Part shown: positions 8,144-14,754 of the stretch, piece after piece
Numbering within the stretch: the first letter of the stretch is position 1
Layout of the letters: each line of letters starts with the position of its first letter
Assembly (NCBI GenBank): GCA_964429015.1
Contig: CAYSAM010000006.1
Location: 1-47,851, forward strand
Length of the DNA: 47,851 bases
DNA from: MFAQ01 sp964429015
GTDB lineage: Bacteria > Patescibacteriota > Microgenomatia > UBA1400 > MFAQ01
Reading direction: 5' to 3'
Translations under genes and position numbers: made by a program
The notes under the pieces: generated by a model
What the model saw: only the letters and a program-made list of their open reading frames with translations
The model's database searches: none
What the model was told of the DNA's origin: nothing

Positions 8144-9108
8144 TAATTTAGTATAGCAAGTAGGGGGTGGGTTTCGGTTTTTAGAAACTCTAGTGTAGCG
8201 CCACCGCCAGTTGAAACAAACCCATACTGGGTATAGTTAAACCCTAGCTGGGGTATTGCTGCTAAAGTGTCGCCTCCACCTAAAATAGTTGTTTTTGAAG
8301 AGTTGGCGAGTGCCTCAAAAACTTTTTTGGTGCTTTCGGAGTGAACACTATCTTCGTATTTACCTAGTGGTCCATTTAAAACAATAGTTTGGGAGCTAGA
8401 AATTAAATTTAAAACCTTTTCCAACCCTTGAGGGTTTATATCAAATCCGTCGGCAGTTAAATCTTCTGGTAAAGCAAAGACTCCGCCCCAAAAGACATGG
8501 TCAAATTTAGCAGCAATCGATTGCAAGAGTTCTTTTTTGTCTTGTTTTGATCCTGAACCTATTAATAGAGTGGGGCGCTTGGGAGAAACCAAGAGCGACT
8601 TGAGGGTAGAAATTTCACTGTCGAACTGAAGGCCAGTTTTTGTCGGTAAAAGTTTGGGTATTAGGGAAAGGCTGGTACAAGGTCTATAGGTAGCAAAAGC
8701 TTCGTAGATATAAAGATCGGCATTGGTGGACAATTCCTTAGCAAATTCGGGGGATAGATTTTCTTCTCTATCGTCGAAGCGTAAGTTCTCTAGGAGTATC
8801 AGGGGACTTTCCCCCTTCCACCAGTCCCCTGGAGGAAAACCCGAAGGTATAACCAAAATAGACTGATTTATAAGTTTTTCTAGCTCTTTTTTGATTGGTT
8901 CTAAGGAATACTGCCTTTGGTCTGATTTGGCCGGTCTCCCACTGTGCCCTATCAGACAGACCTTGCGAGCGTATTTTAGGCATTCTACGACCGTAGGGAG
9001 GACTTTTTGGAGCCTAAAATTGTTGGTGACCACTCCACCCTCTATTGGGACGTCTAGATCGAGCCTAATGAGGACGTTTTTATTCTCAATGTCTACTTTT
9101 GTGAACAT
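8143..9108 (-). CDS. pgk: phosphoglycerate kinase, compact form
   Basis: Makes ATP from 1,3-bisphosphoglycerate. Recognisable: NVLIRLDLDVP, HSGRP, LLENLRF, YEAFATYRP, LIGSGSKQDKKE, VLNGPLGKYE, LGGGDT and STGGGATLEFL. At 321 aa it is 70-90 residues shorter than typical PGKs; most of the loss is in the C-terminal nucleotide-binding half, between the WGGV strand and LTADGFD. The usual RVDFNVP is RLDLDVP (Asn to Asp) and HLGRP is HSGRP, while the Asp, Arg and His phosphate-binding positions remain. Probably active but trimmed. Forms an operon with gap. Confidence 0.93.
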   Translation of the reverse strand: MFTKVDIENKNVLIRLDLDVPIEGGVVTNNFRLQKVLPTVVECLKYARKVCLIGHSGRPAKSDQRQYSLEPIKKELEKLINQSILVIPSGFPPGDWWKGESPLILLENLRFDDREENLSPEFAKELSTNADLYIYEAFATYRPCTSLSLIPKLLPTKTGLQFDSEISTLKSLLVSPKRPTLLIGSGSKQDKKELLQSIAAKFDHVFWGGVFALPEDLTADGFDINPQGLEKVLNLISSSQTIVLNGPLGKYEDSVHSESTKKVFEALANSSKTTILGGGDTLAAIPQLGFNYTQYGFVSTGGGATLEFLKTETHPLLAILN

Positions 9109-9127
9109 ATATAGTTTGAGTGTACCT

Positions 9128-9166
9128 TTCGGCCAAGCTCAGGACAAGCCCTTCGGCCAAGCTCAG
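9128..9166. repeat. two direct copies of a 15-bp repeat
   Basis: TTCGGCCAAGCTCAG occurs at 9128-9142 and 9152-9166, 24 nt apart, joined by GACAAGCC. They sit between the pgk start and the promoter of the M23 gene. GC-rich compared with their surroundings; likely another dispersed element. Confidence 0.7.
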
Positions 9167-9178
9167 ACTAGTCCCCCT

Positions 9179-9207
9179 TTGACTTATAGTTTCTGATATG
9201 GTATGAT
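9179..9207 (+). promoter_or_regulatory. promoter of the M23 peptidase gene
   Basis: TTGACT (9179-9184), 17-nt spacer, TATGAT (9202-9207). Transcription should start near 9214, which rules out an upstream in-frame ATG at 9203 as a start. A hairpin GCGGGC-TATC-GCCCGC (9246-9261) then ends four bases before the chosen start codon. Confidence 0.75.
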
Positions 9208-9265
9208 ACCGTTTACTTGTTTAACGCAAGTTTTTTTGTGCCTAAGCGGGCTATCGCCCGCAAAT

Positions 9266-9865
9266 ATGATACAAAACCAAACACTAAAAAAGGTTTCATC
9301 TCATCCCCTATCTAGGGTAGTGAGGCCTTGGTTCGAAAAAAAGAAGATTAAATCAGCCTTAGGTGGTCTATTTTCAGTTACCAGTTTAGCTTCGGGATTG
9401 TTTTTTTTACAAGGTGACAGATCACTAATTGAGGCTAGTTTTACACCAATTACCGAAGAAATTAGCGTAGAAACTAAACTTAGTATTTCTAGGGTGGTAC
9501 CAGGAATTACTGGTGTTTCTCAAGAATTCCACCTAGGTCACCCTGGTATAGATATTACTGCTCCAATTGGCTCTAAAATTATTCCTTTGAGAAAAGGTAA
9601 GGTGGTTGCCGTGGGAGTAGAGGGAACTGGGTATGGTAGATGGGTAGAAGTTGACCATGGTGAAAACCTAAAGTCGCTTTATGCTCATATGGGGAAAATT
9701 CAAGTAGAAGAGGGAGACGAGGTTGATGTGGATAGAGCTTTGGGAGAAATTGGACTTACAGGTAGAACTACCGGTCCTCACTTGCATTTGGAAATTACCC
9801 TAAAGGGCAACAAAGTTAATCCTCGTACATATCTATTGTCTTTGCCTAAAGGACCTCGAAAGTAA
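9266..9865 (+). CDS. M23 family metallopeptidase, membrane-anchored
   Basis: Peptidoglycan endopeptidase of the LytM/M23 type, 199 aa. A basic N-terminus is followed by one membrane helix (about residues 29-47, GGLFSVTSLASGLFFL), then a C-terminal LytM domain with the zinc ligands: H-xxx-D in HPGID, YAHMGK, and HLHLEI. The start at 9266 is fixed by the promoter upstream and the position of the membrane anchor. There is no Shine-Dalgarno sequence; instead a 6-bp GC hairpin directly precedes the start. The enzyme would act outside the membrane on cell wall cross-links. Confidence 0.9.
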   Translation: MIQNQTLKKVSSHPLSRVVRPWFEKKKIKSALGGLFSVTSLASGLFFLQGDRSLIEASFTPITEEISVETKLSISRVVPGITGVSQEFHLGHPGIDITAPIGSKIIPLRKGKVVAVGVEGTGYGRWVEVDHGENLKSLYAHMGKIQVEEGDEVDVDRALGEIGLTGRTTGPHLHLEITLKGNKVNPRTYLLSLPKGPRK

Positions 9866-9887
9866 GGTTGTTTTTAGTTTTCCATAT

Positions 9888-9938
9888 TTTTCCACATTGT
9901 TTTTGTTTATATATCAATCCTTTTTGTTGTGTGGATAA
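9888..9938. promoter_or_regulatory. two DnaA boxes in an AT-rich intergenic region
   Basis: TTTTCCACA at 9888-9896 and a perfect TTATCCACA on the minus strand (TGTGGATAA, 9930-9938). Both match TTWTNCACA. They flank an AT-rich stretch sharing TATATATCAAT with oriC, and lie just upstream of the promoter at 9960. This resembles a DnaA-titration site or a DnaA-regulated promoter. Confidence 0.55.
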
Positions 9939-9959
9939 CTATGTTTTTTTGGGGATAAG

Positions 9960-9988
9960 TTGATTTTTAGTAAGAGATGCTGTATATT
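9960..9988 (+). promoter_or_regulatory. promoter of the small gene at 10062
   Basis: TTGATT (9960-9965), 17-nt spacer, TATATT (9983-9988). Predicted start of transcription is near 9995, giving a structured leader of about 67 nt. Confidence 0.65.
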
Positions 9989-10010
9989 ATAAGTTGTATT
10001 ATTCTACCAA

Positions 10011-10064
10011 CAGGAGAGAAGGGAAGCCCCCAAATCACACTCTCCTGTATAGGAGGATGTGATG
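10011..10064 (+). promoter_or_regulatory. candidate RNA switch controlling translation
   Basis: Two mutually exclusive helices. Helix 1: CAGGAGAG (10011-10018) pairs with CTCTCCTG (10040-10047). Helix 2: 10034-10046 pairs with 10051-10063 around a GTAT loop, 11 Watson-Crick pairs, one G-U and one C-A mismatch, covering both the AGGAGG ribosome binding site (10051-10056) and the first two bases of the start codon (10062). Helix 1 would free the ribosome binding site, helix 2 would hide it. It matches no riboswitch family I recognise. Confidence 0.6.
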
Positions 10065-10397
10065 AAGGATCTACCATTCGCCGAGTTTTGCTCTTTGATT
10101 GAAGGACAAGTTATTGAAGCAAGCGAGCGCTTTAACAACGGCTGGCGAGAAGTTGATGGGTACTCTTGTGAGTTGCTTTCGGCAACCTATACAATGAGGA
10201 CTCCTGAACTCTACACCAGTCTTGGAGAACGCAAGCTTTTTTCTTTTGAGGTACTTCTCTGGGTGAACAAATCACAATGTGTGAAAGCGATTGTGAGTTT
10301 TAACCAGTGCGAGTACTTTAAAGATCAAGAATATGTCCTGATAGATGATGACAAAATTCGAAGACTGCGAGAGCTTCTAAAAAGCAGTGCGCAGTAG
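10062..10397 (+). CDS. hypothetical 111-aa protein behind an RNA switch
   Basis: Small, soluble, mildly acidic protein (MKDLPFAEFCSLIEGQVIEASERF...) with no recognised domain; a mix of strands in the middle (FSFEVLLWVNKSQCVKAIVSF) and a basic C-terminal helix (KIRRLRELLKS). I chose ATG 10062, 5 nt after a perfect AGGAGG, over the GTG at 10059. It has its own promoter, a highly structured leader and a strong terminator, so it is a stand-alone unit. Codon choice (GCG, CGC, GAG) is richer in G+C than in its neighbours. The close DnaA boxes may mean cell-cycle linked expression, which is inference. Confidence 0.8.
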   Translation: MKDLPFAEFCSLIEGQVIEASERFNNGWREVDGYSCELLSATYTMRTPELYTSLGERKLFSFEVLLWVNKSQCVKAIVSFNQCEYFKDQEYVLIDDDKIRRLRELLKSSAQ

Positions 10398-10403
10398 TAA
10401 GGC

Positions 10404-10435
10404 AAAAAGACTCGCCCTATGGCGAGTCTTTTTTT
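10404..10435 (+). terminator. intrinsic terminator
   Basis: AAAGACTCGCC-CTAT-GGCGAGTCTTT hairpin followed by T residues, just after the stop of the 111-aa gene. The stem is perfect. Confidence 0.92.
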
Positions 10436-10463
10436 GAAGTGAAGATAATATGAGGTATATAAT
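10434..10463 (+). promoter_or_regulatory. promoter placing transcription start at the ATG of the 372-aa gene
   Basis: TTGAAG (10434-10439), 18-nt spacer, perfect TATAAT (10458-10463), then TTTGCT and ATG at 10470. Transcription should begin at or next to the A of the ATG, giving a leaderless mRNA. The -35 box overlaps the T run of the preceding terminator. Confidence 0.75.
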
Positions 10464-10469
10464 TTTGCT

Positions 10470-11588
10470 ATGGCCAATGTAGAAATTCTAAACGTAAGCG
10501 ACAAGGATGGAATGAATAAGAGACATATTGTTGAGCTTTTTTATCCCGACCAGGTTAAGGCCATTGAGGATAGCGAGGACAACAAGTTAAGAGCGATGCT
10601 TGGAGATGATGTTGCCAACCTTACAGAAAAAGCAGATGAAGAAAACCTTGCCTTTGTAAGAATACTGGAAGATGAGGAGTTTCGAGAAATAGAAAAACGT
10701 CTTGGGGCGGGAAACCTTATGGTTGCGATCATGACACACTCAAGCAGATTTTCTGATCTAGCCAATAAACTTGGTGTCTTTTGCAGCGAGGAGGATAGGA
10801 TAGATACCGTAAACAAACTTATCAAAAGAATCAAGACATCAAGTGGATCGACAGAAACGACTGTTATAGAAACATTATTAGGAACATTGTTTTCTGACCT
10901 TAAGGACACAAGGGTTAAAAAACAAAAAGAGCTTTTTTATGAGATGAAGATCAATCCTGCGGTTTTGAAGGACAAAATCGAAAAGGAGGTATTAGACGGT
11001 GATTCGATAAAAATAATTGAAGGTGATGGTGGTGATATGTTTGAGTCGGTTGATTATTCTTGGGCAAAGAAAGCAAAAAGGTCAATCGATGCACTCTATC
11101 CAAACGATGTCAGTGGCTTAAGCGAGTCTATAAATAAAGTTGTTGGTTTGACTGTCGTATCGGAGTACGACAGAGTTAAAAACAATCCAGTTGCTGCATT
11201 CGCCTCCCTGGAGGAAATATTTGAAAAAAAATGGAAGAAAGAGATTTTACTTGACAAGAAACTAACAGAAAAATTTTTGGTTGAGGCCATTTCGGTAATT
11301 TGCAATATTTTAGAAAAAACGTCCACTGATATTAACCAGGTAGAAAAAATTCAATTAAAGATAAGGTTTGTTGATATTACTTGTTGGCTAATGAAGTTTG
11401 ATGGGGACTCCTTACCCCTACCCACTGAGATAATTGACAGGGTTGATTCAATAAGTAAAAAGATAGATGATCTGTTTGTTAGGGGTTCTATCCCCAGATC
11501 GCCATCATGGTATGGGAAGGAAATAAAGCTTGAGGATATCACTTTTGCGTTAGAATCTTTTGGAGTATACAAAAATCCCTATAAATAG
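10470..11588 (+). CDS. hypothetical 372-aa soluble helical protein
   Basis: No family recognised. The protein is acidic, without signal peptide or membrane segment, and looks almost wholly alpha-helical, with several charged amphipathic stretches. It contains few cysteines and no nucleotide-binding loop that I can see. Leaderless start (TATAAT then 6 nt then ATG). Its stop codon is inside the stem of its terminator. It is flanked by terminators on both sides and so is transcribed alone, convergent with groEL. Confidence 0.85.
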   Translation: MANVEILNVSDKDGMNKRHIVELFYPDQVKAIEDSEDNKLRAMLGDDVANLTEKADEENLAFVRILEDEEFREIEKRLGAGNLMVAIMTHSSRFSDLANKLGVFCSEEDRIDTVNKLIKRIKTSSGSTETTVIETLLGTLFSDLKDTRVKKQKELFYEMKINPAVLKDKIEKEVLDGDSIKIIEGDGGDMFESVDYSWAKKAKRSIDALYPNDVSGLSESINKVVGLTVVSEYDRVKNNPVAAFASLEEIFEKKWKKEILLDKKLTEKFLVEAISVICNILEKTSTDINQVEKIQLKIRFVDITCWLMKFDGDSLPLPTEIIDRVDSISKKIDDLFVRGSIPRSPSWYGKEIKLEDITFALESFGVYKNPYK

Positions 11589-11597
11589 GGATTTTTT
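11571..11597 (+). terminator. intrinsic terminator overlapping the end of the 372-aa gene
   Basis: AAAAATCCCTA-TAAA-TAGGGATTTTT with extra T; the TAG stop codon (11586-11588) is the first triplet of the 3' arm. An A run on the other side means it may also work for the convergent groEL transcript. Confidence 0.88.
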
Positions 11598-11620
11598 TGT
11601 GTGTTTTGGTGAGAAGATCA

Positions 11621-13249
11621 TCACATACCCATGCCGTCCATGCCACCACCGTGGTTGTGAGAGTCTGATTTTTTCTCTTCTGGCAGGTCGGTAATGAGGC
11701 ACTCGGTAGTAAGTATCATACTGGCGACACTAGCAGCGTTTTGGAGAGCTGATCTGGTGACTTTTACAGGATCAATAATACCTCTCTCGTACATAGATTC
11801 AAACTCTAAAGTTAGAGCATTAAAACCAAAATCGTGTACTTTGGATTTTTCAACCTCTTTTACCACCCAACCAGCGTCGACACCAGAGTTTATAGCTAAC
11901 CAGCGAAGAGGCTGGCTTAGAGATTCTCTGACAAGATTAATACCGACCGTTTCGTCTTCATTATCACCTTTTAGTTTATCTAAAGCTTTGGACGCTCTGA
12001 GAAGAGCCACCCCACCACCCGGTACAATACCTTCTTCAATTGCGGCCTTGGTAGCGCCAACAGCATCTTTGACTCTTTCTTTTAGTTCATTTAGTTCTAC
12101 TTCGGTGGCAGCACCAACTTTTAGAACAGCTACTCCACCTGCAAGTTTGGCAATTCTTTCTGAAAGTTTTTCTTTGTCAAAGTCTGAGGTAGATTTGTCG
12201 AGTTCCTTTTTGATTTGCTCTAGGCGAGACTTTATGGAAGCCGCTTCCCCTTTGCCACCAATGATTTGAGTGTTATCTTTGTCAGCCCAAACCCTATCAG
12301 CTCTACCAAGATCCTCAATACTGACTGAATCTAGTTTTCTGCCGGTGTCTTCGGAGATTAAAGTACCCCCAGTAAGAATGGCGATGTCCTGGAGAAGTGC
12401 TTTACGTCTGTCACCAAAGGCAGGTGCTTTGATAGCTAGGATGTTAAAAGTGCCACGCATTTTATTGACTACCAAAGTTGCCAAGGCTTCCCCGTCGATG
12501 TCGTCAACTATGAGAACAATATTTTTACTAACCTTCATGGTGTTTTCCAAGAAAGGTAAAAGATCGTTTATAGCTGAGATTTTTTGATCGGTAATTAAAA
12601 TGTAAGGATTTTCGATGACAGACTCCATGTTGGAGGTGTCGGTTACAAAATAAGCTGAGGCGTAGCCCTTATCAAATTGCATACCGTCTTTATGTTCTAT
12701 CTCAAACTCCATCCCCTTAGATTCTTCGACGGTTACAACACCATCTCTTCCTGCCATTTTTAGAGCCTCAGCGATCTTTTCACCAATTTCTGGTTTTTGG
12801 GCAGAAATAGTAGCGACAGAAACCCAGTCACTTTCGGAAAGGTCTTTTTTGAAAGAGTTTAGTTCTTTTACCACCGCACTAACAGCCTTGTCGATTCCTC
12901 TTTTCATCTGCATAGGATTTGCCCCTGCAGCAATGTTTTTCATACCAGTAATAACCATTTGTTGAGCCAAAAGAGTGGCTGTGGTGGTACCGTCTCCAGC
13001 GATATCGTTGGTTTTACTACTAGCTTCTTTTACCAATTGAGCACCCATGTTTTCGAAGGGGTCAGAGAGTTCTACTTCTTTGGCAACAGAAACACCGTCG
13101 TGAAGTACTGTTGGGGCACCCCATTTTTTATCTATGGCAACGTTGCGACCTTTTGGTCCTAAGGTGGTAACTACAGCTTTGGCTAGTTTGTTAACGCCGG
13201 TTAAGAGTTTGTTTCTGGCTTCTTCACCGAAGATTATTTGTTTGGGCAT
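11621..13249 (-). CDS. groL: chaperonin GroEL (Hsp60)
   Basis: ATP-driven folding chamber subunit, 542 aa, typical length. Landmarks: TTLGPKGRNVAIDKKWGAPTV at the N-terminus, the ATP-binding GDGTTTATLLAQ (about 86-97), VEEGIVPGGGVALLRA, and the Gly/Met-rich tail ending GGGMDGMGM. It works with the groES product encoded 18 nt upstream and is under the CIRCE operator. Start is the only sensible one; there is no Shine-Dalgarno sequence. Confidence 0.98.
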   Translation of the reverse strand: MPKQIIFGEEARNKLLTGVNKLAKAVVTTLGPKGRNVAIDKKWGAPTVLHDGVSVAKEVELSDPFENMGAQLVKEASSKTNDIAGDGTTTATLLAQQMVITGMKNIAAGANPMQMKRGIDKAVSAVVKELNSFKKDLSESDWVSVATISAQKPEIGEKIAEALKMAGRDGVVTVEESKGMEFEIEHKDGMQFDKGYASAYFVTDTSNMESVIENPYILITDQKISAINDLLPFLENTMKVSKNIVLIVDDIDGEALATLVVNKMRGTFNILAIKAPAFGDRRKALLQDIAILTGGTLISEDTGRKLDSVSIEDLGRADRVWADKDNTQIIGGKGEAASIKSRLEQIKKELDKSTSDFDKEKLSERIAKLAGGVAVLKVGAATEVELNELKERVKDAVGATKAAIEEGIVPGGGVALLRASKALDKLKGDNEDETVGINLVRESLSQPLRWLAINSGVDAGWVVKEVEKSKVHDFGFNALTLEFESMYERGIIDPVKVTRSALQNAASVASMILTTECLITDLPEEKKSDSHNHGGGMDGMGM

Positions 13250-13267
13250 ATGTTTTTTAAATTATTA

Positions 13268-13576
13268 TTATTTAATTACTGCGAGGATGTCGTCGAAGCG
13301 AAGGAATTGATATTCAGTATCACCTACTTGGTATTCGTTACCTCCCCATTTTTTGTAAATAACGGTTTCGCCAACTTTGACAGGAGCAGATACTTCGACG
13401 CCACGATCATTTACTAGTTTTCCACCTACCGCCAATACGGTTCCGTATTGTGGTTTTTCGGAGTGGGAATCGGGAAGATAAAGGCCAGAAGAGGTTTTCT
13501 TTTCTTGTTTAGCTGGTTCTACAAAAACGTAGCCAGGAGCTGGGTTGATATTTTTTATTGAGATTGGGTTGGACAT
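13268..13576 (-). CDS. groS: co-chaperonin GroES (Hsp10)
   Basis: Lid of the GroEL chamber, 102 aa. Family features: NPAPGYVFVEP at the N-terminus, the mobile loop EKKTSSGLYLPDSHSEKP, GTVLAVGGKLV and YKKWGGNEY, ending FLRFDDILAVI. First gene of the groESL operon, about 92 nt after the predicted transcription start inside the CIRCE element. No Shine-Dalgarno sequence is present before the ATG. Confidence 0.97.
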   Translation of the reverse strand: MSNPISIKNINPAPGYVFVEPAKQEKKTSSGLYLPDSHSEKPQYGTVLAVGGKLVNDRGVEVSAPVKVGETVIYKKWGGNEYQVGDTEYQFLRFDDILAVIK

Positions 13577-13650
13577 AATTATATTTATAAATAAATAATT
13601 ATTAATGACGTAACTAGAGATTGAGTATACCTTACAAAGAGCTATTAAAA

Positions 13651-13675
13651 TAGCACTCGTTTACCCTGAGTGCTA
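13651..13675. promoter_or_regulatory. CIRCE operator (HrcA binding site)
   Basis: TAGCACTC-N9-GAGTGCTA, a near-perfect match to the CIRCE inverted repeat TTAGCACTC-N9-GAGTGCTAA. It overlaps the -10 box and start point of the groES promoter, the expected place for a repressor. hrcA itself is not in the window. Confidence 0.95.
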
Positions 13676-13704
13676 TTTTACTAACAATAAAAATTTTTTG
13701 TCAA
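13675..13704 (-). promoter_or_regulatory. groESL promoter
   Basis: On the minus strand: perfect TTGACA (13699-13704), 18-nt spacer, TAAAAT (13675-13680). Transcription starts around 13668, within CIRCE. The best match to the sigma-70 consensus in the window. Confidence 0.85.
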
Positions 13705-13716
13705 GTATTTAAACTT

Positions 13717-14754
13717 TTACATAGCACCACCTTGAAAGTTGGGGCAATTGGATTTGTACCAAGCCATGGCTTCAGAAGAACAAGCCTTTTTGCCTTCATC
13801 GCTCAAAACAGGCATGCAACCAACCCAGCCGCTTTCTGGACATTTGTAAGACAACGTTGAGGATTCTTCTTTGCTTTGAATAATGTCTATTTTTTCGAGG
13901 ATGAGTTTAAATTCGTCAAGGGTGTTTTGGTCTATCTGTTTCCCTTCAAATGATATATTTCCAATTTGAGTACCCGCTATTTTATCTTCACAAACATAGT
14001 ATGCAGACGATGGGGATGCTTCTTGGATATCCCAAAGGTTAGTATTTTTGGAGAATGTGTGGATGATTGAGGAGTCGCAGTTGCTTGCTGATCCTTCAGG
14101 GGGGAGGTTAATTCGTAAAGTATTTTTACCCTTACTTAGAGTAACTCTGTTGGTGGTGTATTTTAAGACCCAAGTCGAAGGATAATAAAGGTTGTATTTT
14201 TGAGAGGAGTAATTTTTCCAATTTAATTTAAGTAAGGCTTCTGGAGTTGCAGTTGGAGTGGCAATTAAAGTGGGAGTAGAACTTGGAAGAATATCTTCTG
14301 TTGTTGGAGTGATTTTTTCTTCTAGTGTGGGTGAGGTGGGGGCTGGTGAAAAAAACTTTGCAGCTAAAATGCCAAGAAGGATACCAAGGAGAATAAGAGC
14401 AAGGGAGATAAGAATAACTTTGAGGGCACTGGGGGGCGAGTCGGTTTCAATTGTCGGAGATCGCTTCGGCTCGAGTACGAGACTCGCAATGACAGACAGT
14501 GTGGGGTTTTGAGGGTCGACACGGGGGTCGTCCCCTACGAGATTGGTGGCGGCAGATGGATTTGGTGCTCCCCAGTTTTGAGGTGGTGAAAAGGAAACAC
14601 TAGAGTCTTCAGTTTGTTGGTCTGGAGTTGTTTTGAGGTCTGGGGTTTGATCGTACGGGAGAACCATTATTTCGGAATCGGGAGCCAGAGTTAAATCGTT
14701 GTTGATTTCCTGATCTGGGAGAGTGTCCTTGATTGTTATTTTTTGAGGATCCAT
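13717..14754 (-). CDS. membrane-anchored extracytoplasmic protein of unknown function
   Basis: 345 aa. Acidic Pro-rich N-terminal tail (cytoplasmic), one membrane helix (about residues 110-132, ALKVILISLALILLGILLGILAA), a Thr/Pro linker, then an outer domain starting WKNYSSQKYNLYYPSTWVLKY, a pattern seen in PsbP-like or similar surface domains of CPR proteins, and a Cys-rich C-terminus (CPESGWVGCMP ... CSSEA ... SNCP). Two dispersed repeats are translated in the N-terminal tail: GDDPRVDPQNP and SVIASLVLEPKRSPTIE. The first 146 nt overlap the 3' end of the VirD4-Nudix gene in another frame. Confidence 0.8.
   Translation of the reverse strand: MDPQKITIKDTLPDQEINNDLTLAPDSEIMVLPYDQTPDLKTTPDQQTEDSSVSFSPPQNWGAPNPSAATNLVGDDPRVDPQNPTLSVIASLVLEPKRSPTIETDSPPSALKVILISLALILLGILLGILAAKFFSPAPTSPTLEEKITPTTEDILPSSTPTLIATPTATPEALLKLNWKNYSSQKYNLYYPSTWVLKYTTNRVTLSKGKNTLRINLPPEGSASNCDSSIIHTFSKNTNLWDIQEASPSSAYYVCEDKIAGTQIGNISFEGKQIDQNTLDEFKLILEKIDIIQSKEESSTLSYKCPESGWVGCMPVLSDEGKKACSSEAMAWYKSNCPNFQGGAM
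14456..14493. repeat. dispersed palindrome, family A (copy 1)
   Basis: GATCGCTTCGGCTCGAGTAC-GAGACTCGCAATGAC-type hairpin, inserted in frame in the 345-aa gene where it reads SVIASLVLEPKRSP. Ends in CGCAATGAC like the other copies. Confidence 0.85.
14513..14538. repeat. dispersed palindrome, family B (copy 1)
   Basis: Starts GGGTCGAC and ends TCCCCTAC; nearly the same sequence as the copy at 43105. Translated as VGDDPRVDPQ in the 345-aa protein. Confidence 0.8.

Noticed and set aside
11694..12587. Long open frames opposite groEL
   Set aside because: Compositional shadows of a highly conserved gene; Ser/Leu-rich, no start signals.
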